From Chlorocebus sabaeus (taxonomy: Eukaryota; Chordata; Mammalia; Primates; Cercopithecidae), in the NCBI RefSeq assembly GCF_047675955.1, contig NC_132919.1, positions 66,196,816 to 66,260,815 on the forward strand: DNA of 64,000 nt, given 5' to 3'. Under the pieces are notes generated by a model that saw nothing but the letters and a program-made list of their open reading frames with translations, made no database searches and was not told where the DNA came from. How positions within the stretch are numbered: position 1 is the first letter of the stretch; each line of letters starts with the position of its first letter. The translations under genes and the position numbers were made by a program. Below, piece by piece: positions 25,201 through 37,700 of the stretch.

Positions 25201-25773
25201 GGTTGAACTTTCTACAGCCCTGACGACTACAGCTCCTCCTCCAGAACACCCTGAGGTGACACTTCCACCTTCAGACAAGGGTCAGGCTCAGCATTCACAC
25301 CTGACTCAAGGCACAGTTCAACCTCTGGCCCTGGAGCTTACCATAACTACAGAACCTACTACAGAGGTTAAACCATCTCCAACCACAGAGGAGACCTCAA
25401 CTCAGCCTCCAGACCCGGGACTTGCCTTAACTCCAGAGCCCACTACAGAGACTGGACATTCTACAGCCCTGGAGACGACTACAGCTCCTCGTCCAGACCA
25501 GGTTCAGACTCTGCATCAAAGCCTGACTGAAGTCACAGGTCCACATACTGAACTAGAACCCACTCGGGATTCATTGGTACAGTCTGAAAGTCACGCCCAA
25601 AATAAGACTTTAACTGCATCAGAGGAACAGAAGGCCTCCATAAGCACCAACATATGTGAACTCTGTACCTGCGGAGATGAGACACTGTCATGTGTTAATC
25701 TCAGCCCAAAGCAGAGGTTCCGCCAAGTGCCTGTGCCAGAGCCCAACACCTACAATGGCACCTTCACCATCTT
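22286..25773 (+). CDS. LRRC37B: LRRC37 exon 1: N-terminus, Pro-rich repeat ectodomain, LRR N-cap
   Basis: Encodes residues 1-1162 plus two bases of the next codon. The ATG at 22286 is followed by a hydrophobic stretch (FWLRFWGPWPLLTWQLLCLL) that fits a signal peptide; in-frame Met10 and Met13 are alternative starts. Residues from about 230 to 1110 are low-complexity, with recurring units rich in P, Q, E and T (QEXPXQPPE-type, then LTQATVQPLDLG-type). The 3' end encodes NICELCTCGDETLSC, a cysteine-rich LRR cap. The frame would stop at 25775 if unspliced, but GTAAGG at 25774 is a good donor, and joining ATC-TT to exon 2 restores the family sequence TFTILNFQGN. Confidence 0.93.
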
Positions 25774-28700
25774 GTAAGGATCACCTTTCCCCAATTGTCC
25801 TCTGTGTCCTGCCTGATGTGGCAGCCTTTTCCTGGAGGCCTTCCTGGCTTTCTTTATCTCCCCATGCCATACTGACAACTGACTTTCTGCTTTCACCTTT
25901 GCTTGTCAATTCTCCCTTCTCATTCTCCTTTAATGTTAGGCCCATTCTCCAGTCTTTTACTTTTACTCCAGCTTTTACTCTTACTTGTTTTCTCATCCAT
26001 TTTTATTTAGCCCCATCACATCATTGCTTAACCGCTGCTCTCCTCCCATTTTTGCTTCACCCTCTTTACAGCAACCTGTCCCTCTCCCGATCTCAGTGAT
26101 GAGGCTCTAAGTGGTTAAGAGTTGATTCCGGGCCGGGCGCGGTGGCTCAAGCCTGTAATCCCAGCACTTTGGGAGGCCGAGATCGGTGGATCACGAGGTC
26201 AGGAGATCGAGACCATCGTGGCTAACACGGTGAAACCCCATCTCTACTAAAAAATACAAAAAACTAGCTGGGCGAGGTGGCGGGCGCCTGTAGTCCCAGC
26301 TACTCGGGAGGCTGAGGCAGGAGAATGGCGTAAACCCAGAAGGTGGAGCTTGCAGTGAGCTGAGATCCGGCCACTGCACTCCAGCCTGGGTGACAGAGCA
26401 AGACTCCCTCTCAAAAAAAAAAAAAAGAGTTGATTCCGGAGCCAGGCTGCCTGGGGTTGAACCCAGGTCTGTTTATTAGGTTGGTGACCCAGAGCAAGTT
26501 ATTCCACTCTGTGACTCAATTTCCTCACCTTTCAACTGGGGATTATGCTAGTTCCCATTTCATAGGATTGTTGTGAAATGTAGGTGAGTGAATATATGAA
26601 ACACTTCATCAGTGCCTAGCACATGTAGGAGTGTTGGCTGTTAACATGATTACTCAGTCCTTTAGTTATGTCCACAACTCATCGTTGTCCCTGGCTTTCT
26701 ATATATGGCACTCGTTTTGTGTCAAACCCAGGGCCAAGTATGCTACTGTCTCCAGAACATGAAAATGATAGGAGGGAAGAAATAGAATAGGCATAAAAAG
26801 GGAGGTATATATAATTAATCACTAAAAGAAAATGCATACTGTCGGTACTAGAATTTACCAGAATCTGTGATCCTTGAGGTGCGGAGATCAAGGAAAGCTA
26901 TATGGATAAGCTAAAACTTTACTTGGGTCTTAAAGACTAGCTGTAATTTGTTAAATAGAAAAAAAATGGGAGTACAGTCTAGGCAAAGGCATGCCTACAG
27001 GTATGGTTGGAATTTAGTAGACCGATCTGGCTGCAAAGAATTAGGTGAGGGAGCAATGCAGATATGATTATGTAAAACCTTGACTATCAGCTATAGGAGT
27101 TTGAAAGTTACACAGTGAGGTATGGAAAGCCATTGAAAGTTTCCAAGCAAGAGAGATTAAATTACTAAAACAGGAGAATTATTTTATTTTGTTTTTTGCT
27201 TTATGTTCAAGTGTAGACATGCAAAGGATTATTTTAGAATCCATATGTAGAGCGCCCAAAAGGAATAGCTTATTTCAGGGAGACAACATAGAAAGGTCTC
27301 GCAAAACGTAGGAGTAAAGTGTGAAGGGGCCAAATCAGATCGGTTGTAATAAGAGTGGAAAGAAAAAGCCTAGGATGTTTCAGCAGAGGGCAAAGCTTTG
27401 GTGCTACCTGGCACAGAGTTTCTTTCTGCTTATTTATTGATAGTGATAAACTTTTGCCCATTTTTCTGTTGAATTATTTACTATTTTTGTGTTGATTTGT
27501 AGGAGTTTGTTTAGACACGTAAGTGCTTTTTGATAAAATACTTACATTCAAAGTAATTAACTGGCATCGTCTGTCCAAGAGATGGGACGGATATGAAGTT
27601 AAGCTTCCGGGAGATGCCTCATCATTTGTGCCAGTGGCCCCGCATTGTTTCTTGATGAATTGTGCAAACTGGGAAGCTGATAGCTCTGGAAATGAGAAAG
27701 CAGGTGTTATTTTCTGTAACTGAATATCCCTGACAAGGTTGCCAGGATTCTTTTACTTATCCTGTTCATTCTTTTCCTACCTATTCAAGGATATAAACTG
27801 TGTTTCTTCACAGAAATTTCCAAGGAAACTATATTCCTCACATTGATGGAAATGTATGGAAAGCATACAGTTGGACCGAGAAACTGTGAGTATATATTCT
27901 CTCTGAATATGACAAAAAACTAACTGCATTGTAAGATCCTTCTTGGTCCAGAATTTTGAGGTCAATACCTCTGAAAAAAGATATTTCCCCTCCATTCCCC
28001 AAATCAGCCTCTGTTGATTGCAATCCTATGGTTATTTTAAAATTAAATTTGGTAGGCTCTCTTTAAGAGGCAACTTAAATTTATGTATCATACAAATAAT
28101 ACATGGTTATATTCTCTTTTTTCCTCTTTTTTTTTTCAGAGTCAGGATATTACTTTGTCCCCCAGGCTGGAGTGCAGTGGCACAATTACATCTCATTGCA
28201 GCCTTCGCCTCCCAGCCTCAAGCGATCCTCCCACCTCAGCCTCCCAAGTAGCTGGGACCACAGGTGCATGCCACCACGCCCACCCAATTTTGTATTTTTT
28301 GTAGAGACAGGGTCTTCCCATGCTGCTTAGGCTGGTCTTGAACTCCTGAGCTCAAGTCCTCCTCTCACCTTGGCCTCCTAACATCCTCATATTACAGGCA
28401 TGAGCCACTACCCCCAGCCTGATTCTATTTTTAATGTATAAAAATGCAATAACAGGTATAACAAAAACCCTCCTTGTGCCCTACTCCCTCATCCCTGAGG
28501 TAGTGCTACTCTGTATTTAGTGTATATCCTTCCAGACTTTTTCCCATTTGCCTACATACATATTTACATAAAGCAAAATAGATTTGCTGTGTGATTTTAA
28601 AAATCTTTTTCCTTTACATAAATGGTAACATCTTGTAATTTGATTCTTTCACTTCATGATATGCCTTAGATTTGTTTCCTTCCCAGTACTCAGATGGTCA

Positions 28701-31700
28701 CCCCATTCATTTAAACTCCTGAATCATCCATAGTCTGGATGCATCATAGTTTATTTAATAATTCCCCCATTGATGAATGTTTAGATTATGCTTAGTTTTC
28801 TTGTTACATGCATTGCTGCAGTGAAATCCCTGTACATGCTTCTTTGTGAACATGGGCAAGTATTCCTGTAGCATAGATATCTAGAAATGGAATTGTTGAA
28901 GTGAAGACTATGTAGATATAAAATTTTAATTGCCCTCAAAAATGTTGTGCCAACTTACTCTAAGCTGGAGAATACCCAGCGGTGAAAAGGTGTGGGGAGA
29001 TGACATCATTCATTTCCCCACACCTTTTCACCACTGGGTATTCTCCAACTTTTTGTTGCTGTTATGGATGAATAAAAGGGATTCCACCTAAATTTGAATT
29101 TTTCTGATTACTCATGAATTTAATTAAATATCATTATATGTTTATGGAACATTTCTGTTTCTTCTCTGAGTTTTCTATCCTTTGTTCTTTTTCCTGTTGA
29201 ATTGTTTTATCCTTTTCTTACTGATTTGTAGAAGGAATTGATTTAGACACAAATGATTTTGGAAAAAATGCTTACATTCGAAGTAACTGGCATTTTTCAC
29301 AACAGTTTGTGTGTCACATTACCAGTTCAACTTATATAGACAAGCCATACATGAGTTCTAAATTAAAAATAAAACACATGCTAGGTGTGGTGGCTCATGC
29401 CTGTAATCCCAGCACCTTGGGAGGTCTAGGCAGGTGGATCACCTGAGGTCAGGAGTTTGAGACCAGCCTGGCCAATATGGTGAAACCCCATCTCTACTAA
29501 AAATGCAAAAATTAGGCAGGTGTGGTGGTGGGTGCCTGTAATCCCAGCTACTTGGGAAGCTGAGGCAGGAGAATTGCTTTATTTATTTTTTGAGACCTAA
29601 TTTTGTTCTTGTCGCCCAGGCTGGAGTGCAATGGTACGATCTTGGCTCACTGCAGCCTCCACCACCTCCACCTCCTGGGTTCAAGCGATTCTCCTGCCTC
29701 AGCCTCCCGGGTAGCTGGAATTACAGGTGCCCGCCACCATGCCCAGCTAATTTTTATATTTTTAGTAGAGACAGCGTTTCACCATGTTGACCAGGCTGGT
29801 CTTGAACTCATGACCTCAGGTGATTCACCTGCCTTGGCTCCCCAAAGTGCTGGGATTACAGGTATGAGCCACCACGCCAGGCCAGAGCTACATTTTAAAA
29901 GCAAGGCAATTATTACAAAAGTCAGGATAGTTGTTACCTAATTTGGGTTAGAGAGAGGGATTTGATTGGAAAGGGGCACACTGGGGCTTCTGGGATGCTA
30001 GCAATGTTCTTTTGTAACAATATGGGTATCTCCTTTTTAATTATTAAACTGAATATTTGGCCAGGTGAGGTGGGTCATGTCTGCAATCGCAACACTTTGG
30101 GAGGCAGAGACAGGAGGATCACTTGAGCCAGGAGTTTGACACCAGTCTGGGTACAGAGTGAGACCCTGTCTCAGAAATTAAATTAAATAAAATACAAAGA
30201 ACATTGATGTCCTGTACACGGTATGCACATTGTAGTTCTCACATTTTTTTTTGATGGGGGTAAAAGGTTGAATGGCTTCACTTGCAGCCCTGACATGGTT
30301 CCATGTGGGGCTTTCATTAGGTTTGGGAAAAGAGGAGAAAATGGAAGTGCTGCTGATCTTGGTGCCACCCAGAGGTGGATTCTAAGAGGGACTTTGGGAT
30401 CTAGAGAGGAGGCAGTTTGGTGGGAAGAGTGGGTAGGGGTGTGCTTGTGTGTGTGTGCGCTTTCCTGTGTGTGCCTGTGTTTGTGTGTGTGTGTGTGTGT
30501 AGTGGTGGACAGAGATGGACACAACAAGAAAAATGTAAGGAAAGATTTGAATGAAAGCAGAGCAGATACCACCGTCTTGAGATGACCATGACCCAGCTTT
30601 CCCCCACATGCAGGACATAGTCCTGTGCGGCAAATAGTTGTACTTTGCATTTTAATCTAGAAATAACTTGTTCATTTTCCAGAATTCTCAATGAAAATTA
30701 TTTGACTGAATTACATAAGGATTCATTTGAAGGCCTGCTATCCCTCCAGTATTTGTAAGTTAGTTAATCACATTTATCAGTTTTTAGTCGTATTATCTGT
30801 AAAATGAATAAGGGGTTCAAATTAGATAATCTCTAAGATTTCTTCCAGCAATAAAATTCTGCAATTCTGTAGGTTTCTATAGGGTCTCAGCCCATCTCTA
30901 GCATTAGCTATGTCCTGTGCATTTTCAGTTTTTAAATTATATAGACAAAATGCAGACAGAAAAAAGTTTCACATGGTAATAAGATCTGAGCAGTGACTGA
31001 CACCCGTATGAACCTTGTTTTATAAGGGTTCACACACCATCTTCTATTCAGTCTACAACCAATAGATCAAATCTAATCTATGGTCTATTTTTAAATAGCC
31101 CATTAAGTTAAGAATGGTTTCTGCATTTTTAAAGGACTATGAAAGTAAAAGAAAAGAAAGAGAAATATGCAAGAGAGATCACATGTGGCCCACAAAGCCT
31201 AAAATATTTACTGTCTTTCACAAAAAAAGATTTGAAAAAGTTGGTTTAGTAGGATGAAAGGAATTAAAGTTAACTTCAGATTGTTACCTAAAGGAGAAGA
31301 AAATATAGACCACCTACATTCATTTGAACATCATTAATCCAGAAATTTTTGGTAATTTAATATGAATTAAAATAACAGTAAATATTAAAAATCAGCTGAA
31401 TTGTATAAATAATAGATCAAGAATATTAAGCTACCAATAGAATAGACTGGTATTAAGGGTTTCATTTCAGGAATTGTTATATGAAAACAGATGTTTAAAA
31501 TGATGGTTAAGTGGTAGAGCTAGAAATGTTTACACTAAGAAGCATACCAGAAATGCCCCTAACTCTTCACCAATTACAAAATAACTGTCTCCCCAGCCCT
31601 GTTACCAAGAAAGGGATACCTGCATAGTATTTCTGTCTGTTTAGAGACAAGAAGATACTATGTTCATTGCTATGGAAGCTTGATTCTTATCCTTTGTCCA

Positions 31701-34700
31701 TAGAGGTGTGTATGTCATTAATCCTTATTAAGCTCATTAGTGATGCTGTTTTGCAAACAGATTCTTTCAAATGTAGAGGAATTAAGGCAAGTGGATATAA
31801 AGACCCTCAAGTGGATGCCAAAGTGCTACAGTGGCCATGAAGTAATAAAACTACATTTCCTTTAAAATAGTCATTTTCCTTCTACTCCCCCAGTTATTCA
31901 TTTATTTAACAAATATTTGAATTTGCTTTATTTCCATGTGTCAGTTTTAAACATGGTGGGTGATGCAGATGAGCAAAACCTAGTCCATGCTTGCAAGGAG
32001 TTTATGCTCAGAAGAAATGGTATAAAAAATAACTACATTAAAAAGAAGAAATGGATGTGGGCATGAGGAGGGATACATTGTTTCTGGAGCATAGAAAAGG
32101 GGAAAATGCCTTCAGTCTGGACCCAGGAAGATGTTACTAGAACAATGCCATTTGAATAGGACTTTGAAGGGCCATTGTGTAACATCGGACAGACATCTTA
32201 GGGAAAGTATTCTAAACTTGCAAAAGGAAAATGGGAGAAGGGCAAATCATAGGAAAGTGTTCGAGGAATGCCATGAGTACCTGTAGAGTACAAGGAGGGA
32301 GAGTAGGAAATTGGAACCAGATCTTCTAGGGCTTTGAATGCCCAGCTGAGGAACCATCATGGGGAACTGTGTTACCGCAGCAGTGCTGTAGATAGATCTG
32401 CATCACAATCACTGAGAGGGCGCGTTAGAACTCAGTTCCGGACTCCACCCTCGTGGTTACTGATTCAGTTGGTCTAGAGTGGGACCAAGAATTTGCATCT
32501 ACAATAATTTCCCAGGAAATGCTGGTCTTTGCAAACCACTTGTGGAGAGTTTATCTGATGATTGTGTGCAGGATAGTTTAGGAAGGGAGAGACTAGAGAT
32601 GGAGACATCAACCAGACAGTGTTACACCATCCAGGTAAAGAGGGAGGGACCAGTCCCATCACTGTATAACTGAAGAAATTGCTTTCATGAAATATTAAAG
32701 CAATATAAAACCAAAAATGAGTTTCTATTAATATGATAGAAATTGATCTATGAATATGATTTGAATTAGTTCAAAGTTATGTGTTAGTTAAAGGGGTAAC
32801 TTCCTTTCAAATGATGTGAAAGATGTCTTTTATTTCTTCTGATACTGAACTGGCTTAGGAAAACAGACCTAAACTAGGAAGGTGTATAAATGTGAGACTA
32901 TTTTTTTTAGTATTAGAAACTATATGTAAAAACTTTGAGCTCATAATCTAGGATTTGATGAGACTACAAAAGGGCATCTAATCAAGTCTGCTGCTCTCAG
33001 GAAAAATTCATTCCAAAGTCTATTAAGATGTATATTCTATTTATGAAAACCATGAAGGTGAGACTCTAGGAGAGATATGGGCAGGGTTAGGGGCTCTGGA
33101 AAGTTCAAACACAAGTCGAGACATTTAGAGTTGAGATGAAAAATGTGTATTCAATATTATTCTAAACTCTTACTATTACTCATACTAATCAACCTCTAAT
33201 AACTAATCAAGGCAATATTTTTCTTTTACTTTTTCCTAGAGATTTATCCTGCAATAAAATACAGTCTATTGAAAGACATACATTTGAACCACTACCATTT
33301 TTGCAATATATGTAAGTTACAAATATAACTTGATTACATTTGGAATTTTTATAGAACTTAATTATAAACCTCTTTGAAATACGATTAAAATTTTACCAGT
33401 AGGAAGCTACTAAAATTATATAGCAAATCCTTTTTGTCTCTAGCAAAGATTAGTGTGAAAATTACAAAGATCATAGTGAATCATGAGAAAGCAGTGGTTC
33501 TCAACTGGTGTGATTTTGTACTCAGGTGACATTTGGTAATGTCTGGATACAGTTTTGGTTGACAAAACTGTGGGTGTGCTCCTGGCATCTAGTGGGTAGA
33601 GGCCAGGGATGCTGCTAAACATCCTCCAAGGTACAAGACAAATGCCCACAGCAAACAGTTACAGAGTCCAAAATGTCGATGGTAATGAAGTTGTGAAATC
33701 CTGTTCTAGAGAAATAAAGATCACTTATCACAGGTATTTACTGAGCATTCACTGTTTTGTAGCTAATGCACCACATGTGCAATGCTAAAGTATAAATCAT
33801 AAGCCAGTATCTTCCACAGTGAGATTTCCTTAGTGCATAGAGAAAAGATTAGGGTTATGTTCCATCCTATATAAATTAGAATCACAGCAAATGATAAATG
33901 TTCTGAAATTTTTTTTTTCTTTTGGCTTGTGTCTTTTTTTGTAGAAATCTTGGTTGCAATTTACTCACAGAACTGAGCTTTGGAACATTTCAGGCCTGGC
34001 ACGGAATGCAGTTTTTATACAAGTTGTAAGTGAAATAGAAGATGAATACATGTAAACAACTATTTATGTATAAAAATACATACAATTATTGGTTAGCTGG
34101 GTACAATTCCATTATGAACTCTGAAAAGGACGTCTTAAGATCCATTCATTTTTCTCAAATGGGGAAACAAAGGTACAAAGAGGCCAAGAGACTTACATAG
34201 CTTATATATGACTTGCTCTGCTTGTGCTAGTTCTGACCTTTGGCATGGGCAAGAAAAGGCATCAAACAAGTGACCCTCAAATTAGCCTTGTTGCTGGGTA
34301 GGGTGGCTCAGGCCTGTAATCCCAGCACTTTGGGAGCCACATGTTCTCACTTATAAGTGGGAGCTATACATTGAGTACATATGGACAAAGAAAAGAACAA
34401 CAAGTACCGGGGAGCTGTTGTTCCCGTGGCAGGTGGGAGGAGGGTGAGAATCAAAAAGCTACCTATTGTGTACTATGCTTATTACCTGGGTGACAAAATA
34501 ATCTGTACACCAGACCCCTGTGACATACAATTTACCTGTATTAGAAACCTGCACATGTACCCCTAAACCTAAAATAAAAGTTATAAAAAATAAATGAAGG
34601 CTGGGCATGGTAGTGGCTCATGCCTGTAATTCCAGCACTTTGGGAGACCAAGGTTGGTGGATCACCAGAGGTCAGGAGTTCGAGACCAGCCTGACCAACG

Positions 34701-37700
34701 TGGTGAAACCCCGTCTCTACTAAAAATACAAAAATTAGCCGGGCATGGTGGCAGGTGCCTGTAATCCCAGCTGCTCAGGGGGCTGAGGCAGGAGAATCGC
34801 TTGAACCCGGGAGACGGAGGTTGCAGTGAGCTGAGGTCATGCCATTGCACTCAAGCCTGGTGATAGAGCGAGACTCTGACAGAGATGGAGTTTTACCACG
34901 TTGGTCAGGCTGGTCTGGAACTCCTGGCCTCAGATGATCCACCCGCCTTGGCCTCCCAAAGTGCTGGGATTACAGGCATGAGCCACCATGCCTGGCCAAT
35001 AAATGGAAATGTTGACTCAAAAGAAGGAAGGGAGGGAGGGAAATGAAGAAAGAAAGATAAAGAAAGAAAAGAAAAATGTAAAAACCTGTAAAGTAAACCC
35101 TTTTTCTTCCTACAGATTAAGCACATGAGTTCAGATTACAGCTTTGCTTCTTTTTTCTTTCTTTCTTTCTTTCTTTTCTTTTATTTGGTGGTGGGGGATC
35201 GAGTTTTGTTCTTATTGCCCAGGCTGGAGTGCAGTGGCACGATCTTGGCTCACCGCAACCTCCTCCTCCCAGGTTCAAGCGATTCCCCTGCCTCAGCCTC
35301 CTAGTAGCTGGGATTACAGGCATGTGCCACCACACCCGGCTAATTTTGTATTTTTAGTAGAGATGGGGTTTCTCTATGTTGGTCAGGCTGGTCTTGAACT
35401 CCCGACCTCAAGTGATCTGCCTGCCTCAGCCTCCTACAGTGCTAGGATTACAGGCGTGAGCCACCGCACCCGGCAGTTTAGCTTCTTAATAGCTTGGTGA
35501 CCTAGGACAAGTTGTGTAACCTCAGTTTCCTCATTTATAAAATAGGGCAATAATATCTAGCACATAAGGTTGTTGTGAGGATTAAATGTGAAATACCGAT
35601 CACAAACACCTAGCAGCCCAATAGATACTCACTGTAATAATTATTATTTTTATAATTTCTGCAATAGTGATGATTCTTGGGTTAATGTAAAGGCTGATTT
35701 TCTTTTGTTTCTTCCTGTTTCTTTTCTTTTTCTTGTTCACTTAAAAGAATTAAAAAGAAAATAGGGCCGGGCGCGGTGGCTCAAGCCTGTAATCCCAGCA
35801 CTTTGGGAGGCCGAGACGGGCGGATCACGAGGTCAGGAGATCGAGACTATCCTGGCTAACACGGTGAAACCCCGTCTCTATTAAGAAATACAAAAAAAAC
35901 TAGCCAGGCGAGGTGGCGGGCGCCTGTAGTCCCAGCTACTCGGGAGGCTGAGGCCGGAGAATGGCGTGAACCCAGGAGGCGGAGCTTGCAGTGAGCTGAG
36001 ATCCGGCCACTGCACTCCAGCCTGGGCGACAGAGCGAGACTCCGTCTCAAAAAAAAAAAAAGAAAAAAAAAAGAAAACAGATTGCAGCATTTTGGAATAA
36101 AAAATCCCATCGAAATGAATGTATTCATTTTATTGACATATAAACAAAATGTCATTTGTTTATTCAATAAACTTTTTTTTTTTTTTTTTTTTTTGAGACA
36201 GTTTTGCTCTTGTTGCCCAGGCTGGAGTGCAGTGGTGCGATCTTGGATCACGACAACCTCCACCTCCCAGGTTCAAGCGATTCTCCTGCCTCAGCCTTCC
36301 CAAGTAGCTAGGATTACAGGCATGCACCACCAAACCCAGCTAATTTTATATTTTTAGTAGAGGTGGGGTTTCTCCATGTGGGTCAGGCTGGTCTCAAACT
36401 CCCGACCTCAGGTGATCTGCCCACCTCAGCCTCCCAAAGTGCTGGGATTACAGGCATAAGCCACCATGCCCGGCCCAATAAACATTTATTAAATGCCTAG
36501 TAAATTTCAGACATCATGCCAGGCACAGGGATGACAATGAGAATCAGATGTGGTCTCTGCCCTCAAGGAGCTGATAGTCCAGGAGACTGACAAGTAAGAC
36601 AGGTGATTACATGCAATGTAACAAAGGCTGTGATGTCATACAAGAAGACAAGTGGGAGTATATGATGGGAGTATGGTTTTGACCCGTTCCTTCTCTTAGA
36701 TTTATCCCTTTGTCTTTGGCTATAAAGCAAAAGAATTGGTCCTATTTTTTTCCTTAACTGTGCAGATTAAACCATGAATTTAAAAAACTTTGCAAAGATA
36801 AAAGGCAAGGTCAGGCACAGTGGTTCACACCTGTAATCCTAACACTTTGCTAGGCTGAAGGGAGTGGATCACCTGAGGTCAGGAGTTCAAGACCAGCCTG
36901 GCCAACATGATGAAACCCAGTCTCTACTAAAAATACAAAAATTAGCTGGGAGTGGTGGCGGGCACCTGTAATCCCAGCTACTCAGGAGGCTGAGACAGGA
37001 GAATCGCTTGAACCCAGGAGGTGGAGGTTGCAATGAGCCAAGATAGAGCCATTGCTGTCCAGCCTGGGTGACAGAGCAAGACTCCATCTCAAAAAAACAA
37101 AACAAAACAACAACAACAACAAAAAAAATGAACAACTTGAATTATGGACAAGCAACCTGAATTATGGCGGACACTAGAAATAGTGTTTCCTACAGAGTCG
37201 GGGCTTCCTACCAACATAGTCACTTCTAGGGTTTTTGACCTGAAAAATTCTGTGGCATATTTTTTCTTTGCTATCCACTTTTTTTAATTTTTTCTGTTTC
37301 TTTCCCTGTTTCTCTCCTCTACTTTATCTTCTAGAGATCTAGGTAGTTCCCAAAGGAATAGTGCTTTATGAAGTTTAATGGTGATTTATTAGGTAAAAAC
37401 AGAAAATGATTTTTTTTTTACCTACAAGTTCCATACCAAAAAATGAATATAAACTTTTTATGCAATTTCACACTTTGAAAATGCAGATAATTTTAATTCT
37501 ATTGCATTTTTCAGAATTCTCAATCGCAATCCTCTGACAACTGTTGAAGATCCGTATCTCTTTAAATTGCCGGCATTAAAATATTTGTAAGTATAGTACT
37601 TTCATGAGTCATGAGATGATTTATGCTCTTTTTAAATTTTTCATCAAAGATTAAATATTTTGCATTTAGGCTAAAAAGTCATAATTTAAATTTTAACTGA

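Noticed and set aside
28966..29047. MADE1/mariner-type MITE as explanation of the hairpin
   Set aside because: Terminal sequence and TA duplication do not fit, and the right arm is colinear with the surrounding L1ME.
30183..30650. 155-codon antisense frame with HTHTHTH stretch
   Set aside because: Produced by the (TG)n microsatellite; no conserved features.
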